Source of the DNA: Cloacibacillus sp. An23
GTDB lineage: Bacteria; Synergistota; Synergistia; Synergistales; Synergistaceae
Assembly (NCBI RefSeq): GCF_002159945.1
Contig: NZ_NFJQ01000007.1
Coordinates: 142,392 to 206,391, forward strand
DNA length: 64,000 nucleotides
Reading direction: 5' to 3'
Below, piece after piece: positions 17,597-25,957 of this stretch. A program made the translations under genes and the position numbers. The notes below the pieces were generated by a model. That model was not told the origin of the DNA. It saw only the letters and a list, made by a program, of their open reading frames with translations, and did no database searches. Every line of letters starts with the position of its first letter. The first letter of the stretch is position 1.

Positions 17597-18805
17597 TTGA
17601 ACATAGTCGAAAAATTCAGCACGCTCGGCGTAGACAACGCGCCGGGACAGGAAAGCTTGCAGAAAAACGAAGCGCTCGACCTTCGCGGGCCTAAGCTCGA
17701 AGGCGCGCCCGTGGACTTCAGCCACGGCGACGTAGACGCGCACAAGCCGACGCCCGGCAGCTTCGAATTCTTCGCCAAAGGCGTCGAAGAGGGCGCGTCG
17801 CAGGCCTACACGCCCTACCGCGGCAGAAAAGAGATACTCGAGGACGTGGCGGCGAAACTCTCCGCCTTCTCGGGCGCCGCGATAGACCCCGCGAAAAACC
17901 TCATCCTCACGCCCGGCACGCAGGGCGCGCTCTTCCTCGCGATGGGCGCGAACATCATGCCCGGAGACAAAGTCGCCATCGTCGAGCCGGACTACTTCGG
18001 CAACCGCAAGATGACCGAGTTCTTCGGCGGCGAACTCGTGCCGGTACTCATGCACTACGAGGACAAAGAAAAAGGCTCGGGCATAGACCTTGCCGCGCTC
18101 GAAGAGGCCTTCAAGGGCGGTGTGAAGCTCTTCCTCTTCTCGAACCCCAACAATCCCGCCGGCTGCGTCTACTCTCGCGAAGAAATACTCAAAATCGCAG
18201 AACTCGCGAAAAAATACGGCGCGACGCTCATCGTCGACGAGCTCTACTCGCGCCAGGTATATCCGGGCGTCGAGTACACGCACCTTTGCGCGCAGAAGGA
18301 GATCCCGGAAAACCTCGTAACGATAATCGGCCCGTCAAAGACCGAGTCGCTCAGCGGCTACCGTCTCGGCGCGGCCTTCGGCACGGCTGAGATAATCGAG
18401 CGCATGGAAAAGCTACAGGCCATCATGTCGCTGCGCTGCGGCGGCTACAACCAGGCCGTATTCCGCTGCTGGTTCAGCGAGCCGGAAGGCTGGCTCGCCG
18501 CGCGCGTCGCGGAGCACCGGCGCATACGCGACGACATCATGGCGGTGATAAAGAAAGTCCCCGGCGTGACGGCGCGCCCGACCGACGGCGGAAGCTACCT
18601 CTTCATCAGCATACCGGAGCTCGACGTGTCGCTCCACCAGTTCATCCGCATCGCGCGCGAGCACGCCGGCGTCACCGTAACGCCCGGCACCGAGTTCGGC
18701 CCGCAGTTCCTGCACAGCTTCCGCATCAACTTCTCGCAGGACCACGACAAAGCCGTCGCCGCGATGGAGCGTCTCTTCAAGCTCATGGAGCTTTACAGAA
18801 AATGA
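17597..18805 (+). CDS. PLP-dependent class I/II aminotransferase
   Basis: The 402-residue enzyme is a fold-type I aminotransferase. It carries the NPNNPAG substrate-loop motif (residues 183-189), the cofactor-binding aspartate (VDELY, residue 214) and the Schiff-base lysine Lys248 in GPSKTESLSG, followed by the phosphate-binding arginine in GYRLG. AGGAGG (17583-17588) selects the TTG at 17597 as start. It overlaps the following RidA gene by four bases (ATGA). RidA proteins remove reactive enamine or imine products of PLP enzymes, so the pair makes sense in amino-acid catabolism. The amino-acid substrate cannot be read from sequence. Confidence 0.92.
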   Translation: MNIVEKFSTLGVDNAPGQESLQKNEALDLRGPKLEGAPVDFSHGDVDAHKPTPGSFEFFAKGVEEGASQAYTPYRGRKEILEDVAAKLSAFSGAAIDPAKNLILTPGTQGALFLAMGANIMPGDKVAIVEPDYFGNRKMTEFFGGELVPVLMHYEDKEKGSGIDLAALEEAFKGGVKLFLFSNPNNPAGCVYSREEILKIAELAKKYGATLIVDELYSRQVYPGVEYTHLCAQKEIPENLVTIIGPSKTESLSGYRLGAAFGTAEIIERMEKLQAIMSLRCGGYNQAVFRCWFSEPEGWLAARVAEHRRIRDDIMAVIKKVPGVTARPTDGGSYLFISIPELDVSLHQFIRIAREHAGVTVTPGTEFGPQFLHSFRINFSQDHDKAVAAMERLFKLMELYRK

Positions 18806-19230
18806 GCGGAAAGAAAAAAGACCCCGTCCCGCAGGGAAAATATGTCCCTGCTACGCGCTGCGGGAACATGATATTCACGGCCGGCATGACGCCGCGCAAA
18901 GACGGCGTGCTCCAGTTCTCCGGCAAGGTGCAGCCCGGCGAGCCGCTTGAAAAATACCGCGAAGCGGCGCGTCTTGCCGCGGCCAACGCTCTTACCGCGG
19001 CGCGCAACAGGCTCGAAGAGGGCGAAAAAATAGCGCGCGTCCTCTCGATGACCGTCTACGTCAACGCCGCTGACGGCTTCTCGGCCCACTCGAAAATCGC
19101 CGACTTCGCGAGCGAATACCTCTGCGAAGAGCTCGGCGAACCGGGCACCGCCGCGCGCGCCGCGATAGGGATAGCCGGCCTCCCCGGAGAAGCGCCCGTC
19201 GAAATACAGCTCGTCTGCATGGCCGGGTAA
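18802..19230 (+). CDS. RidA family enamine/imine deaminase
   Basis: This 142-residue protein has the RidA/YjgF fold (GNMIFTAGMTPRKDG at the N-terminus, VLSMTVYVNAADGF in the middle, and a terminal strand VEIQLVCMA). RidA trimers hydrolyse 2-aminoacrylate and other enamines released by PLP enzymes. The catalytic arginine of archetypal RidA, normally in a GTARAA-like segment, has a counterpart at GTAARAAIG. The start codon overlaps the aminotransferase stop (ATGA), so the two proteins are made together. Confidence 0.9.
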   Translation: MSGKKKDPVPQGKYVPATRCGNMIFTAGMTPRKDGVLQFSGKVQPGEPLEKYREAARLAAANALTAARNRLEEGEKIARVLSMTVYVNAADGFSAHSKIADFASEYLCEELGEPGTAARAAIGIAGLPGEAPVEIQLVCMAG

Positions 19231-19257
19231 AAATCCCAAATTTGCGAAACAAAGCGA

Positions 19258-19292
19258 AAATGCCGCCCGAAGCGAAAACGGGCGGCATTTTC
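19258..19292 (+). terminator. Intrinsic terminator of the aminotransferase-RidA operon
   Basis: AAAATGCCGCCCG and CGGGCGGCATTTT pair over 13 bp around an AAGCGAAAA loop. The T-run is part of the stem. It lies 28 bases after the RidA stop. Confidence 0.8.
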
Positions 19293-19544
19293 ACACGTGT
19301 CCGCCCGTCTCGCAGAACACGGCAAAATCCATAAATTTTAGTCGTTTCCGCACGTTCGCCGAGCCGGCGTAAATTCGCGGCGCTTTGCACGATATGTGAA
19401 AAAAGTCTCCGCGCACCACAGTTTTCCGTACTTGCCGCCCGTTCGCCGCCGCGTATATACTTTTCACGGATCCATGCGCGCGGCTGCGTTTCGCGGCTAG
19501 CGCGCAAATTTCACGACGGAGCGTAAATTTGCGGAGGCGGCGCG
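19293..19544. other. Upstream region of the LysR gene, no gene seen
   Basis: This stretch separates the terminator from the next regulator. It contains moderately AT-rich patches, and GCGGAGGCGG sits just before the LysR start. I found no convincing -35/-10 pair, and the short frames in it have no support. A LysR operator (T-N11-A) cannot be assigned by eye. Confidence 0.3.
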
Positions 19545-20516
19545 ATGCTCAAGAACGGCGCGTTATACATCTACGAAGTCTATAAGGAGAAGAGCTTTTC
19601 CAAGGCGGCGCAGAAGCTCTATGTGTCTCAGCCCGCTCTCAGCGCGGCGATACAGCGCGAGGAATCGCGGTGGGGATGTGCCTTCTTCGACAGGGGCCGC
19701 GCGCCGGTGGAGCTCACGGAGGCGGGACGGCGATACGTCGCGGCTGTGGAGAACATGCTGCGCGAGCAAAAGGCCCTCGAGGAATACTTCGACGGCTTCC
19801 TCGCGGAGCGGCGCATGACGCTCAACATCGGAGCCCCGGCCTTCTTCTGCACCTACGTGCTTCCCGCGCTCGTCAAAAAATTCAGCGCGGAACACCTCGG
19901 CGCCCGCGTGAACATAATTGAGGCCGGAGTGGACGACCTCGTCAACTGCCTGCAGGCCGAGACGATAGACGTATGCATCGCGGTCGAGGAACTGCCGCCG
20001 AACGCCTACAAAAGCGCGGAGATAGGTGAAGAGGAGATAGTGTTGGCCGTGCCGCGCGATTTTCCCGTAAACAGACATCTCGCGGAGCTCAGCGTGACCG
20101 CCGGCGACCTCGATGGCCTGCGCGTGAGGGACGGCGCGCCGCGCGTCTCGGCGGCGGAGTTCGCGGACGTTCCGTTCCTGCTGCTGAAAAAAGGCAACGA
20201 CATGCACGACCGCGCGCTGAAAATTTTTCAGCAGGCGCGCGTGACGCCGAAGGTGATAATGACGCTCGACCAGCTCATGACATCGTACCATATGGCGGCG
20301 GCGGGCATAGGCGCGGCCTTCGTGCGCGCCGAGCTGATAAGGTACGACGGCGGCGGCCTCTGCTTCTACCGCATAGACGACGCGCGCACCGTGCGCGGAA
20401 TCTACGTGGCCCGCAAAAAGTCGCGCAAACTGCCACAGGCCGCGGAGGCTTTCATGGAGTTTATGATGAAAAACAGCGCCGTCCGGCGCGGCGGCGGAGA
20501 AGGAACGGCGGGATGA
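19545..20516 (+). CDS. LysR family transcriptional regulator
   Basis: The 323-residue product has an N-terminal winged helix-turn-helix (VYKEKSFSKAAQKLYVSQPALSAAI) and an effector-binding domain from about residue 85 (MTLNIGAPAFFCTYVLPALV). GGAGG precedes the ATG. It stands alone between two terminators and has no divergent partner gene. Its target could be the aminotransferase operon just upstream, but nothing in the sequence proves this. The C-terminal tail (RRGGGEGTAG) is low-complexity. Confidence 0.92.
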   Translation: MLKNGALYIYEVYKEKSFSKAAQKLYVSQPALSAAIQREESRWGCAFFDRGRAPVELTEAGRRYVAAVENMLREQKALEEYFDGFLAERRMTLNIGAPAFFCTYVLPALVKKFSAEHLGARVNIIEAGVDDLVNCLQAETIDVCIAVEELPPNAYKSAEIGEEEIVLAVPRDFPVNRHLAELSVTAGDLDGLRVRDGAPRVSAAEFADVPFLLLKKGNDMHDRALKIFQQARVTPKVIMTLDQLMTSYHMAAAGIGAAFVRAELIRYDGGGLCFYRIDDARTVRGIYVARKKSRKLPQAAEAFMEFMMKNSAVRRGGGEGTAG

Positions 20517-20578
20517 CGCTTGAGACGGGCTTCCGCTGATAGCCGGAACGCGGGCGTTCAGCCGCGCATAGCATATAA

Positions 20579-20612
20579 AAAAGGGGCGGCCCTAAGGCCG
20601 TCCCCCTTTTGT
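20579..20612. terminator. Bidirectional terminator between LysR and Hsp20 genes
   Basis: AAAAGGGGCGGCC and GGCCGTCCCCCTTTT form a long stem around CTAA, with A-run and T-run flanks. It serves the LysR gene on the plus strand and the convergent Hsp20 gene on the minus strand. Confidence 0.75.
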
Positions 20613-20636
20613 GTTTCTTCGGAATTTGGTTTTGCG

Positions 20637-21083
20637 TTATCCTTCGATGGCGATTGTGCTGCTCTTTTTCGTCTCTTCGCCCTCTTTTGGGAAGCTCAGC
20701 GAGAGCACGCCGTTTTCAAATTTGGCTTTCACGTCTTCCTGCTTCACGTGCTCGCCGATGTAGAGGCTGCGCGAGCACTGGCCGGAGAAGCGTTCGCGGC
20801 GGATGAACTTGCCGTCTTCGCCCTTCTCGTCGTTGTTGTAGTTCCTGTTCGCGGTCACGGTGAGGTAGCCGTTGTTGAGCTCTATCGAGATGTCCTCTTT
20901 CTTGCAGCCCGGCAGCTCGATGTCGGCGGTGTACTGCCCGTCTTTGTCCTTGATGTCCATCTTCATCAGGCCGCTCCATTCGTTCTTGCCGTTCGTCCTG
21001 TGGCTGAGTCCGAACGGCGCGCCGAAGGCGAAGTCGTCAAAGAAGTTGTCGATTGCGTTTTCTCTAAAAATTTTCGGTAGCAT
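20637..21083 (-). CDS. Small heat shock protein, Hsp20/alpha-crystallin family
   Basis: The 148-residue protein has the alpha-crystallin domain at residues 40-135: DGQYTADIELPGCKKEDISIEL, LTVTANRNYNN and the family motif ENGVLSLSFPK. Hsp20 oligomers hold unfolding proteins in a refoldable state without ATP. AGGAGA lies before the ATG. A near-consensus sigma-70 promoter sits about 90 bases upstream. I see no CIRCE element or HrcA operator there. The leader between promoter and start is long enough for an RNA thermometer, but I cannot fold it. Confidence 0.95.
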   Translation of the reverse strand: MLPKIFRENAIDNFFDDFAFGAPFGLSHRTNGKNEWSGLMKMDIKDKDGQYTADIELPGCKKEDISIELNNGYLTVTANRNYNNDEKGEDGKFIRRERFSGQCSRSLYIGEHVKQEDVKAKFENGVLSLSFPKEGEETKKSSTIAIEG

Positions 21084-21168
21084 GGTTTATCGTCTCCTTA
21101 AAATCTTAGGCGTCCGAGGCTTTTTGCATTTCTTCCGTCTCTAACGCCCCTCTCTCTTTTCATGTTGT

Positions 21169-21196
21169 ATTATAGTCTTTGGTCAAAATTTGTCAA
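21169..21196 (-). promoter_or_regulatory. Consensus sigma-70 promoter of the Hsp20 gene
   Basis: Read on the minus strand, TTGACA (21196-21191), a 16-base AT-rich spacer and TATAAT (21174-21169) match both consensus hexamers exactly. Transcription would begin about 80 bases before the Hsp20 ATG. The flanking 21090-21240 region is much more AT-rich than the genes. Confidence 0.8.
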
Positions 21197-21287
21197 TACT
21201 TTTTCTGACGAATTTCTGACCTTTATAAAAATTTCTTTGACGGCGGCCTCGGGCGTTTTCGCGTGTGCGGTGACGGCGGTATGCGGG

Positions 21288-21322
21288 CGCGGCGGAAGCG
21301 GCGGTGCGTGCCGCCTCCGCGT
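21288..21322. terminator. GC-rich hairpin downstream of the FrhB-like gene
   Basis: GCGGAAGCGGCGG and a matching GCCGCCTCCGC arm pair around a short loop, 58 bases past the end of the minus-strand FrhB-like gene. There is no T-run on either strand, so termination there is only a guess. Confidence 0.25.
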
Positions 21323-21379
21323 CCCCGGCGGGCTGTGCGTCCCCCGCCGCGGAGTTTTTGGGTGTCGCTTTGCTTGCTT

Positions 21380-22474
21380 TTATTTTTTAAGTGAGTCGAT
21401 CGCGGCTTTGAGGCCGCCTTTGCGGAAGGCCTCCCAGAAGGCCGCGCGGCTTTCCGGCATTCTGCCGGGGCGCGAGAGACGCCGCTGTTCGGCGGTGCTT
21501 TCCTCTTTCGGGCGCTCGTGCAGCTCCATCGCGCCGGATATCGCAGCGAGCATTTCTCCGCCTTTTTCCGTGTTTACCATCATCAGCGACACGCCGAGCG
21601 GGTCGTATAGATTCGGCGCGTATTTTTCTATGCCGAAGCAGTCGGCTATGGTTATGTCGGAGACGCGGCGCACGTCCGTGAAGGGGCAGGCCGAGCACGA
21701 GGGGCGCGCGATGGTCCGCTCGTATATGAAGAGCCTGTAAAATCTGTCGTCCTCGATGAATTCGTCCCCGCCCTCGAAGCGGCAGGCGAAGCCTCTGTTG
21801 CTGTTCGCGCGCCCCCACGGGTGCTCTTTCGAGCGGAAGCGCGCTTCGGCTATCTTCGCGCCGTGTTCTTCTTCAAGCAGACTCTTGTATTTCTCCCAGA
21901 CGAGCGGGCTCGGTATGCTGTGGCATATCAGGTCGCAGACGAAGAGGTTTTCCGGCCTTCCGCCGAGGTATGAGAGCAGAGCCGCGCACTGGCATGGCGT
22001 CCCGGTGAATAACACGGGCCGGCGCGCGCATTCGTCCTCCACCGCGCGGAACATGGCGCGCATGTCGCTCTGCACGTATTTTGAAAATCTCATGCGGTCG
22101 CGCCCCTCCGCCGTATCGGTCATTTTGTGGACGACGCGCAGCTTTTCGTCGAAATCCGCGCCGCCGCGCGCGAGCACGGCGTCCGAAATCGCGGTGAAAG
22201 CTCCGCCGGAGGTGGAATGTCTCAGCACATCCTCAGAGCGGTGCTTTGCGGCGAAGAAGCGCGGCTCTTTATCCGCCTTCCAGCGCGCGCCGTCTCTCAT
22301 CGGGCAGACCGCGGCGCAGCGCCCGCATCCGACGCAGGCGACCGCGTCTATGGACGGATATAAAAATCCCTCTTCGTCGGCGCGCATCGAAATCGCGTCC
22401 GTCGGGCAGGCCGCCTCGCACGCGCCGCATCCGCAGCACGCTTTTTTATCCGGCACAAGTTCTTCCGTTTTCAT
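21380..22474 (-). CDS. FrhB/FdhB-like iron-sulfur protein (coenzyme F420 hydrogenase beta family)
   Basis: The 364-residue protein starts with two ferredoxin cluster motifs (Cys13-x2-Cys16-x2-Cys19-x3-Cys23 and Cys47-x2-Cys50-x2-Cys53-x3-Cys57). The FrhB/FdhB N- and C-terminal domains follow (HSTSGGAFTAI, FTGTPCQCAALL, CDLICHSIPSP, CSACPFTDV, SDITIADCFG). In methanogens this family carries FAD and passes electrons to F420. In other bacteria similar proteins sit in polysaccharide or pyruvyl-transfer loci and probably reduce another acceptor. The start overlaps the end of the upstream MATE gene by 29 bases. The stretch LARGGADFDEKL looks a few residues shorter than the usual form. Confidence 0.88.
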   Translation of the reverse strand: MKTEELVPDKKACCGCGACEAACPTDAISMRADEEGFLYPSIDAVACVGCGRCAAVCPMRDGARWKADKEPRFFAAKHRSEDVLRHSTSGGAFTAISDAVLARGGADFDEKLRVVHKMTDTAEGRDRMRFSKYVQSDMRAMFRAVEDECARRPVLFTGTPCQCAALLSYLGGRPENLFVCDLICHSIPSPLVWEKYKSLLEEEHGAKIAEARFRSKEHPWGRANSNRGFACRFEGGDEFIEDDRFYRLFIYERTIARPSCSACPFTDVRRVSDITIADCFGIEKYAPNLYDPLGVSLMMVNTEKGGEMLAAISGAMELHERPKEESTAEQRRLSRPGRMPESRAAFWEAFRKGGLKAAIDSLKK

Positions 22475-23825
22475 TTTCTAGTCTCATTCCTTCCGTTGGC
22501 TTTCCGCCCCGTTCATATTTTACAAATCTTCGGTATTCGAACAACTGGTACGAAGCCATGCAGACCCATCCCGCGCTTATCCCGGCCGCCACCGCGTTTA
22601 TGCCGGCGCTCCGCGCGAGCGCGTAGGAGACTGCGACGCGCACCGGTATCTGGATGTAGGTCGCGTATAGAACGACCTTCATGCGCCCGACGCCGCGGAA
22701 AAATCCCTGAAAAGTGTTGCACGGCACGGAAAGCAGGTAAAAGAGCGCCATCGTCCGCAGGAACGAGACGGCGCGCGCGAGCGCCTCATCTTCGCCCGGG
22801 CCGAGGAATGCCGAGGCGAGCGCGCGCGGGAAAAGCAGCAGCAGAACCGCGCAGAGCGAAGTCACGGCCGCGCAGAGGCCGAGCGTGCGCCGAAGGCCGA
22901 GAAAAACGCGGGCCCTCTCGCCCGCGCCCCTGTTCTGCGAGGCGAACATCATAAGGGAGCTGGCGAAGCTGTCGCTCAGCGACATGACGAAGCCGTCGAT
23001 GCGCGAGACGGCGTTGAAGGCCGCGATGCTGGTGATGCCGAGCGGGTTCACCGCCCCCTGCAGCACGAGTATGCCGAAATACAGCACCGTCTGCTGCACG
23101 CCCGAGACGGAGCTGAACCACAGCGTCCGCCGCAGCAGCGGCGCGCTGATCTTCGTCCACGACTCGGGCACAAGCACAGGAAGACGCAGCTTTATATAGA
23201 AAAACGAAAGCAGCGCCGAGACCGCCTGCGAAAGCACCGAGGCCGCCGCCGCGCCCTCGACGCCGAGACCGAAATCGCGCACGAAAAGCACCGACAGCGC
23301 GACGTTCAGCAGCGAGGATATTATCAGAAAGACGAGAGGGGCCGCCGACTCGCCGACGGCGCGCATCGCGAACGAAAGCAGATTATAGAAAAAAGTGAAA
23401 ATAAGGCCGAGAAAAATAATCCGCAGATAGGCCGAGGCCATAGGCGCGAGCTCCGAGGGCGTGCGTATCACCGCCAGCAGCGGCTCCGTGAACAGGACGC
23501 CGGCGGCCGACAGCGCGAGAGTGAAGACGGCCCCCGCAGCAGCCGAGGTAGAAAGCTCGTCCTTCAGCGAACGCTCGTCCCCCGCGCCGAAAAACTCCGC
23601 CATAAGCACGGAACTTCCCATCGTCACGCCGAGCAGCAGAAAAACCATGACGTTGACGATGGGGATGGCCGTCCCGGTAGCCGCCAGAGCCGCCGCGCCC
23701 ATCTGCCGTCCCACGACGACGGAGTTCGCGACGCCGTAAAGCTGCTGAAATATATTCGCGAGCATCAGAGGAAAAGCGAACGCCAGAATATTGCCGGCGA
23801 CGCTTCCCCTGCTCATATCCCGCAT
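22446..23825 (-). CDS. MATE family efflux transporter
   Basis: The 459-residue protein has the twelve-helix MATE layout: a start of FAFPLMLANIFQQLYGVANSVVVGR, two MatE repeats, and the second-half marker FRGVGRMKVVLYATYIQIPVRV. These pumps export cationic compounds in exchange for sodium or protons. GGAGGGC precedes the ATG. The gene is divergent from the RpiR regulator, and its promoter carries a 10-bp inverted repeat. Coupling to an FrhB-like redox protein is uncommon for a MATE pump and hints at a specialised substrate such as a redox-active or polyprenyl-linked compound. That hint is only inference. Confidence 0.93.
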   Translation of the reverse strand: MRDMSRGSVAGNILAFAFPLMLANIFQQLYGVANSVVVGRQMGAAALAATGTAIPIVNVMVFLLLGVTMGSSVLMAEFFGAGDERSLKDELSTSAAAGAVFTLALSAAGVLFTEPLLAVIRTPSELAPMASAYLRIIFLGLIFTFFYNLLSFAMRAVGESAAPLVFLIISSLLNVALSVLFVRDFGLGVEGAAAASVLSQAVSALLSFFYIKLRLPVLVPESWTKISAPLLRRTLWFSSVSGVQQTVLYFGILVLQGAVNPLGITSIAAFNAVSRIDGFVMSLSDSFASSLMMFASQNRGAGERARVFLGLRRTLGLCAAVTSLCAVLLLLFPRALASAFLGPGEDEALARAVSFLRTMALFYLLSVPCNTFQGFFRGVGRMKVVLYATYIQIPVRVAVSYALARSAGINAVAAGISAGWVCMASYQLFEYRRFVKYERGGKPTEGMRLENENGRTCAG

Positions 23826-23880
23826 ACGTCAGCCCTCCTTCGGTGATTTTTCCGCGTCATAAAAAATCTTCTGTGCTTTT

Positions 23881-23917
23881 CAAGCGTCATATTATCCCGC
23901 GCGATGACGCTTGTCAA
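23881..23917 (-). promoter_or_regulatory. MATE promoter with nested 10-bp inverted repeat
   Basis: On the minus strand TTGACA (23917-23912), a 17-base spacer and TAATAT (23894-23889) form a strong promoter. CAAGCGTCAT (23881-23890) and ATGACGCTTG (23904-23913) are perfect inverted copies separated by 13 bases. They overlap both hexamers, the position of a repressor operator. Confidence 0.6.
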
Positions 23918-23929
23918 GCATTTGTGATT

Positions 23930-23958
23930 TTGTATGATTCGCGCCAATCATATATAAT
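23930..23958 (+). promoter_or_regulatory. Promoter of the RpiR regulator gene
   Basis: TTGTAT (23930-23935), a 17-base spacer and TATAAT (23953-23958) precede the RpiR start by about 27 bases. It is back to back with the MATE promoter, so a protein bound at the inverted repeat could affect both. Confidence 0.5.
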
Positions 23959-23984
23959 TACAGCGAAAAGGAGTGAGTCGGACG

Positions 23985-24824
23985 ATGGACATGATTCTCG
24001 AGGAACGCGCGGCGGCTGCCGGGTTGACGGAAAAGGACAGAAAAGTTCTGGACTTCATAATCGGGGACAAAAAAAGCGCCTGCTTCATGTCCTCCAACGA
24101 AATAGCGGCCCGCATCGGCACGAGCCCCTCCACCGTCGTCCGCCTCTCGAAAAAACTCGGCTACGGGAGCTTTGCGGCCTTCCGCCGCGCGCTGCAGAGA
24201 GAGCTGACCGGCGCGGAGGACGGCGGCGCGCGCGCGGGCCTCCCGATCCGCGGCGAGCCGGACGACGGAGCGGCTCTTGCGCTCTACTCGCGCAATGTCG
24301 CCGCCAACATAGCGGCGCAGAACACGCCCGAAAACGACAGGAAAATAGCCGAGGCCGCCGGACTCGCCGCGAATGCGCGCAATCTATACGTCGCAGGCTT
24401 CCGTGCCTGCGCTGGCTTCGCCGCAGCCGCGGCGGTGCAGCTTGCCTGCGCGCGGCCGCGCGTCATAACGACCGGCGAAGGCCGCCCGTTCGTAGACGAA
24501 CTGGTGGACATATCGTCCGAAGACGCGCTCATCATAATCTCCTTCGCACGCTACTCAAGCGACGCCGCCGTCGCGGCTCAGATAGCGCGCGACGCCGGAT
24601 GCCCCGTCATAGCCATGACCGACAGCTTCGCCGCCCCGGCCGCGCGCGGAGCCGCGAAGGTCATCCTAAGCCGCAGCGGCGGCGCGGGCTACCTTGACTC
24701 GCACGTCGGCTTCCTCGTAAACATGGAAAAGCTGATACTCCTCGTAAACCGCCGCCTGGAACACGAAAACGCCGCGCGCCGCGAAAGGCTGGAAAAATAT
24801 CTGCAGAAGACCGGGAAATACTAG
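23985..24824 (+). CDS. MurR/RpiR family transcriptional regulator
   Basis: The 279-residue protein has an N-terminal RpiR helix-turn-helix (FMSSNEIAARIGTSPSTVVRLSKKLGYGSFAAF) and a C-terminal SIS sugar-isomerase domain (residues 110-245; NLYVAGFRACAGFAAA, ALIIISFARYSSDAA, GCPVIAMTDS). SIS domains in this family bind phosphosugars. AAGGAG lies 11 bases before ATG 23985; an upstream in-frame GTG at 23973 overlaps that site and is unlikely. It is divergent from the MATE gene and next to the sugar-acid island, so either may be its target. Confidence 0.9.
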   Translation: MDMILEERAAAAGLTEKDRKVLDFIIGDKKSACFMSSNEIAARIGTSPSTVVRLSKKLGYGSFAAFRRALQRELTGAEDGGARAGLPIRGEPDDGAALALYSRNVAANIAAQNTPENDRKIAEAAGLAANARNLYVAGFRACAGFAAAAAVQLACARPRVITTGEGRPFVDELVDISSEDALIIISFARYSSDAAVAAQIARDAGCPVIAMTDSFAAPAARGAAKVILSRSGGAGYLDSHVGFLVNMEKLILLVNRRLEHENAARRERLEKYLQKTGKY

Positions 24825-24871
24825 AAAAGCGGCAGGAACGGTTCTTTCGCTTTTCGGTCATAAAATAAAAT

Positions 24872-24931
24872 AATACGGCCCTCCCGCCGGATAGATCTGT
24901 ATCTTTGTATGTTCCGGCAGGACGGTCGTAT
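24872..24931. repeat. Imperfect inverted repeat between convergent genes
   Basis: ACGGCCCTCCCGCCGGA and TCCGGCAGGACGGTCGT are inverted copies with three mismatches, separated by about 25 bases. They form a long hairpin between the RpiR gene and the PfkB gene, which converge here. No T-run follows, but it could still stop transcription from either side. Confidence 0.4.
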
Positions 24932-24948
24932 CGTCATATAACTTGCTG

Positions 24949-24962
24949 TTTTAGAAGATTTT
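24949..24962 (+). repeat. Left copy of a 14-bp inverted repeat flanking the sugar-acid island
   Basis: TTTTAGAAGATTTT occurs here, six bases before the end of the PfkB gene. Its exact reverse complement is at 32727-32740, just upstream of the DeoR gene. Between them lies 7.8 kb of visibly lower GC content. Confidence 0.5.
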
Positions 24963-24967
24963 ATTTG

Positions 24968-25957
24968 TTACGGCATAATATATTCGTGCCGCGCCATATA
25001 TTCCTCTACCTGCCCAAGCGTGGGCATGGAACCCGAGCAGCTATGCCCGGAAATCGTGATCGCCGAGGCGGCGGCCGCGTAACGAAGGCTTTCCTCCGGC
25101 TGCATATCGTGCACCAAACCGTACATAAAGGCCCCCGAATATGAATCGCCGGCACCGAAGGTTTTCAACACCTTTGCCTGATATATGCCTCCGGTCGTCA
25201 TACTGTTTTTTGTATAAACGTGCGACCCTTGTTTTCCTTTTTTTATGCTTACTACGGTTACACCTCGGTCGATAAGCCTTTGGGCCGTAAGGCTGTCGTC
25301 ATGCACTTCGCCGTAATACAAACTCTCCATAATATCAAATTCGTCCCGTGTGCCTAAGACGACATCTGCCTGCTCCGCTGCCAGCGTTAAATAGGTTCCT
25401 GCTTTTTCGGCGTCGTCCCACGTATAGTCGCGATAATCCAAATCAAACGCGACCTTTACGTTATTACGTTTAGCCAGGGCGATAGCCTTGAAAACGGCTT
25501 CTCTCGCCGGTGAATGTGACAGGGAGGTGCCGGAAATCAAGATTATTTTGTGCGAAGCGATATATTCCTCGTCAAGCTCCGAGCATTCGATATGAAGATC
25601 GGCGCAGTCCTTCCGATATACGAAATAGTTGCATTTATCGGGCAGGATTTCTCCTATCGTAACGCCGCAGCGTATCCCAGGCTGCGCCGTCTTTATATGG
25701 GAGGTGTCAACTTTGGCTCCGTTAAGATAATTGACGATATATCTGCCGAAAGGATCGTCAGCGACCTTGCCGATATAACCGACCTTCATTCCGAGCTTCG
25801 CCATAGCGACCGCCGTGTTGGCTGGGGAGCCGCCGACATATTTGCTGAATGTAGACGCCTCTTCCAGCGGGCCTATCTCGTTGGCATAAAGATCTACGGT
25901 GGATCTGCCCATCGCTACGACGTCGTTCGGCTTGGCGCCATCTAATGATAGTATCAT
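24968..25957 (-). CDS. PfkB family sugar kinase, IolC-like
   Basis: The 329-residue kinase has the PfkB/ribokinase fold. The N-terminal substrate region (VVAMGRSTVDLYANEIG, FSKYVGGSPANTAVAMAKLG) is close to IolC, 5-dehydro-2-deoxygluconokinase. The catalytic aspartate is in TFGAGDSYSGAFMYG. It phosphorylates a sugar or sugar acid with ATP, probably to feed the aldolase whose gene it overlaps by four bases. No other inositol-catabolic (iol) gene is present, so the substrate may be another keto-sugar acid entering through the TRAP transporter in the same operon. Confidence 0.88.
   Translation of the reverse strand: MILSLDGAKPNDVVAMGRSTVDLYANEIGPLEEASTFSKYVGGSPANTAVAMAKLGMKVGYIGKVADDPFGRYIVNYLNGAKVDTSHIKTAQPGIRCGVTIGEILPDKCNYFVYRKDCADLHIECSELDEEYIASHKIILISGTSLSHSPAREAVFKAIALAKRNNVKVAFDLDYRDYTWDDAEKAGTYLTLAAEQADVVLGTRDEFDIMESLYYGEVHDDSLTAQRLIDRGVTVVSIKKGKQGSHVYTKNSMTTGGIYQAKVLKTFGAGDSYSGAFMYGLVHDMQPEESLRYAAAASAITISGHSCSGSMPTLGQVEEYMARHEYIMP

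Noticed and set aside
21084..21168. CIRCE element or known RNA thermometer before Hsp20
   Set aside because: No TTAGCACTC-N9-GAGTGCTAA pattern is present, and a fourU or ROSE hairpin cannot be judged without folding.
21162..21740. A 192-residue plus-strand frame beginning at the Hsp20 promoter
   Set aside because: It is antisense to the FrhB-like gene and starts inside a consensus minus-strand promoter.
24872..24931. Insertion-sequence terminal repeats around the sugar-acid island
   Set aside because: This inverted repeat is a single hairpin between convergent genes; no transposase or target duplication is visible, so I kept only the separate 14-bp flanking repeat as an observation.
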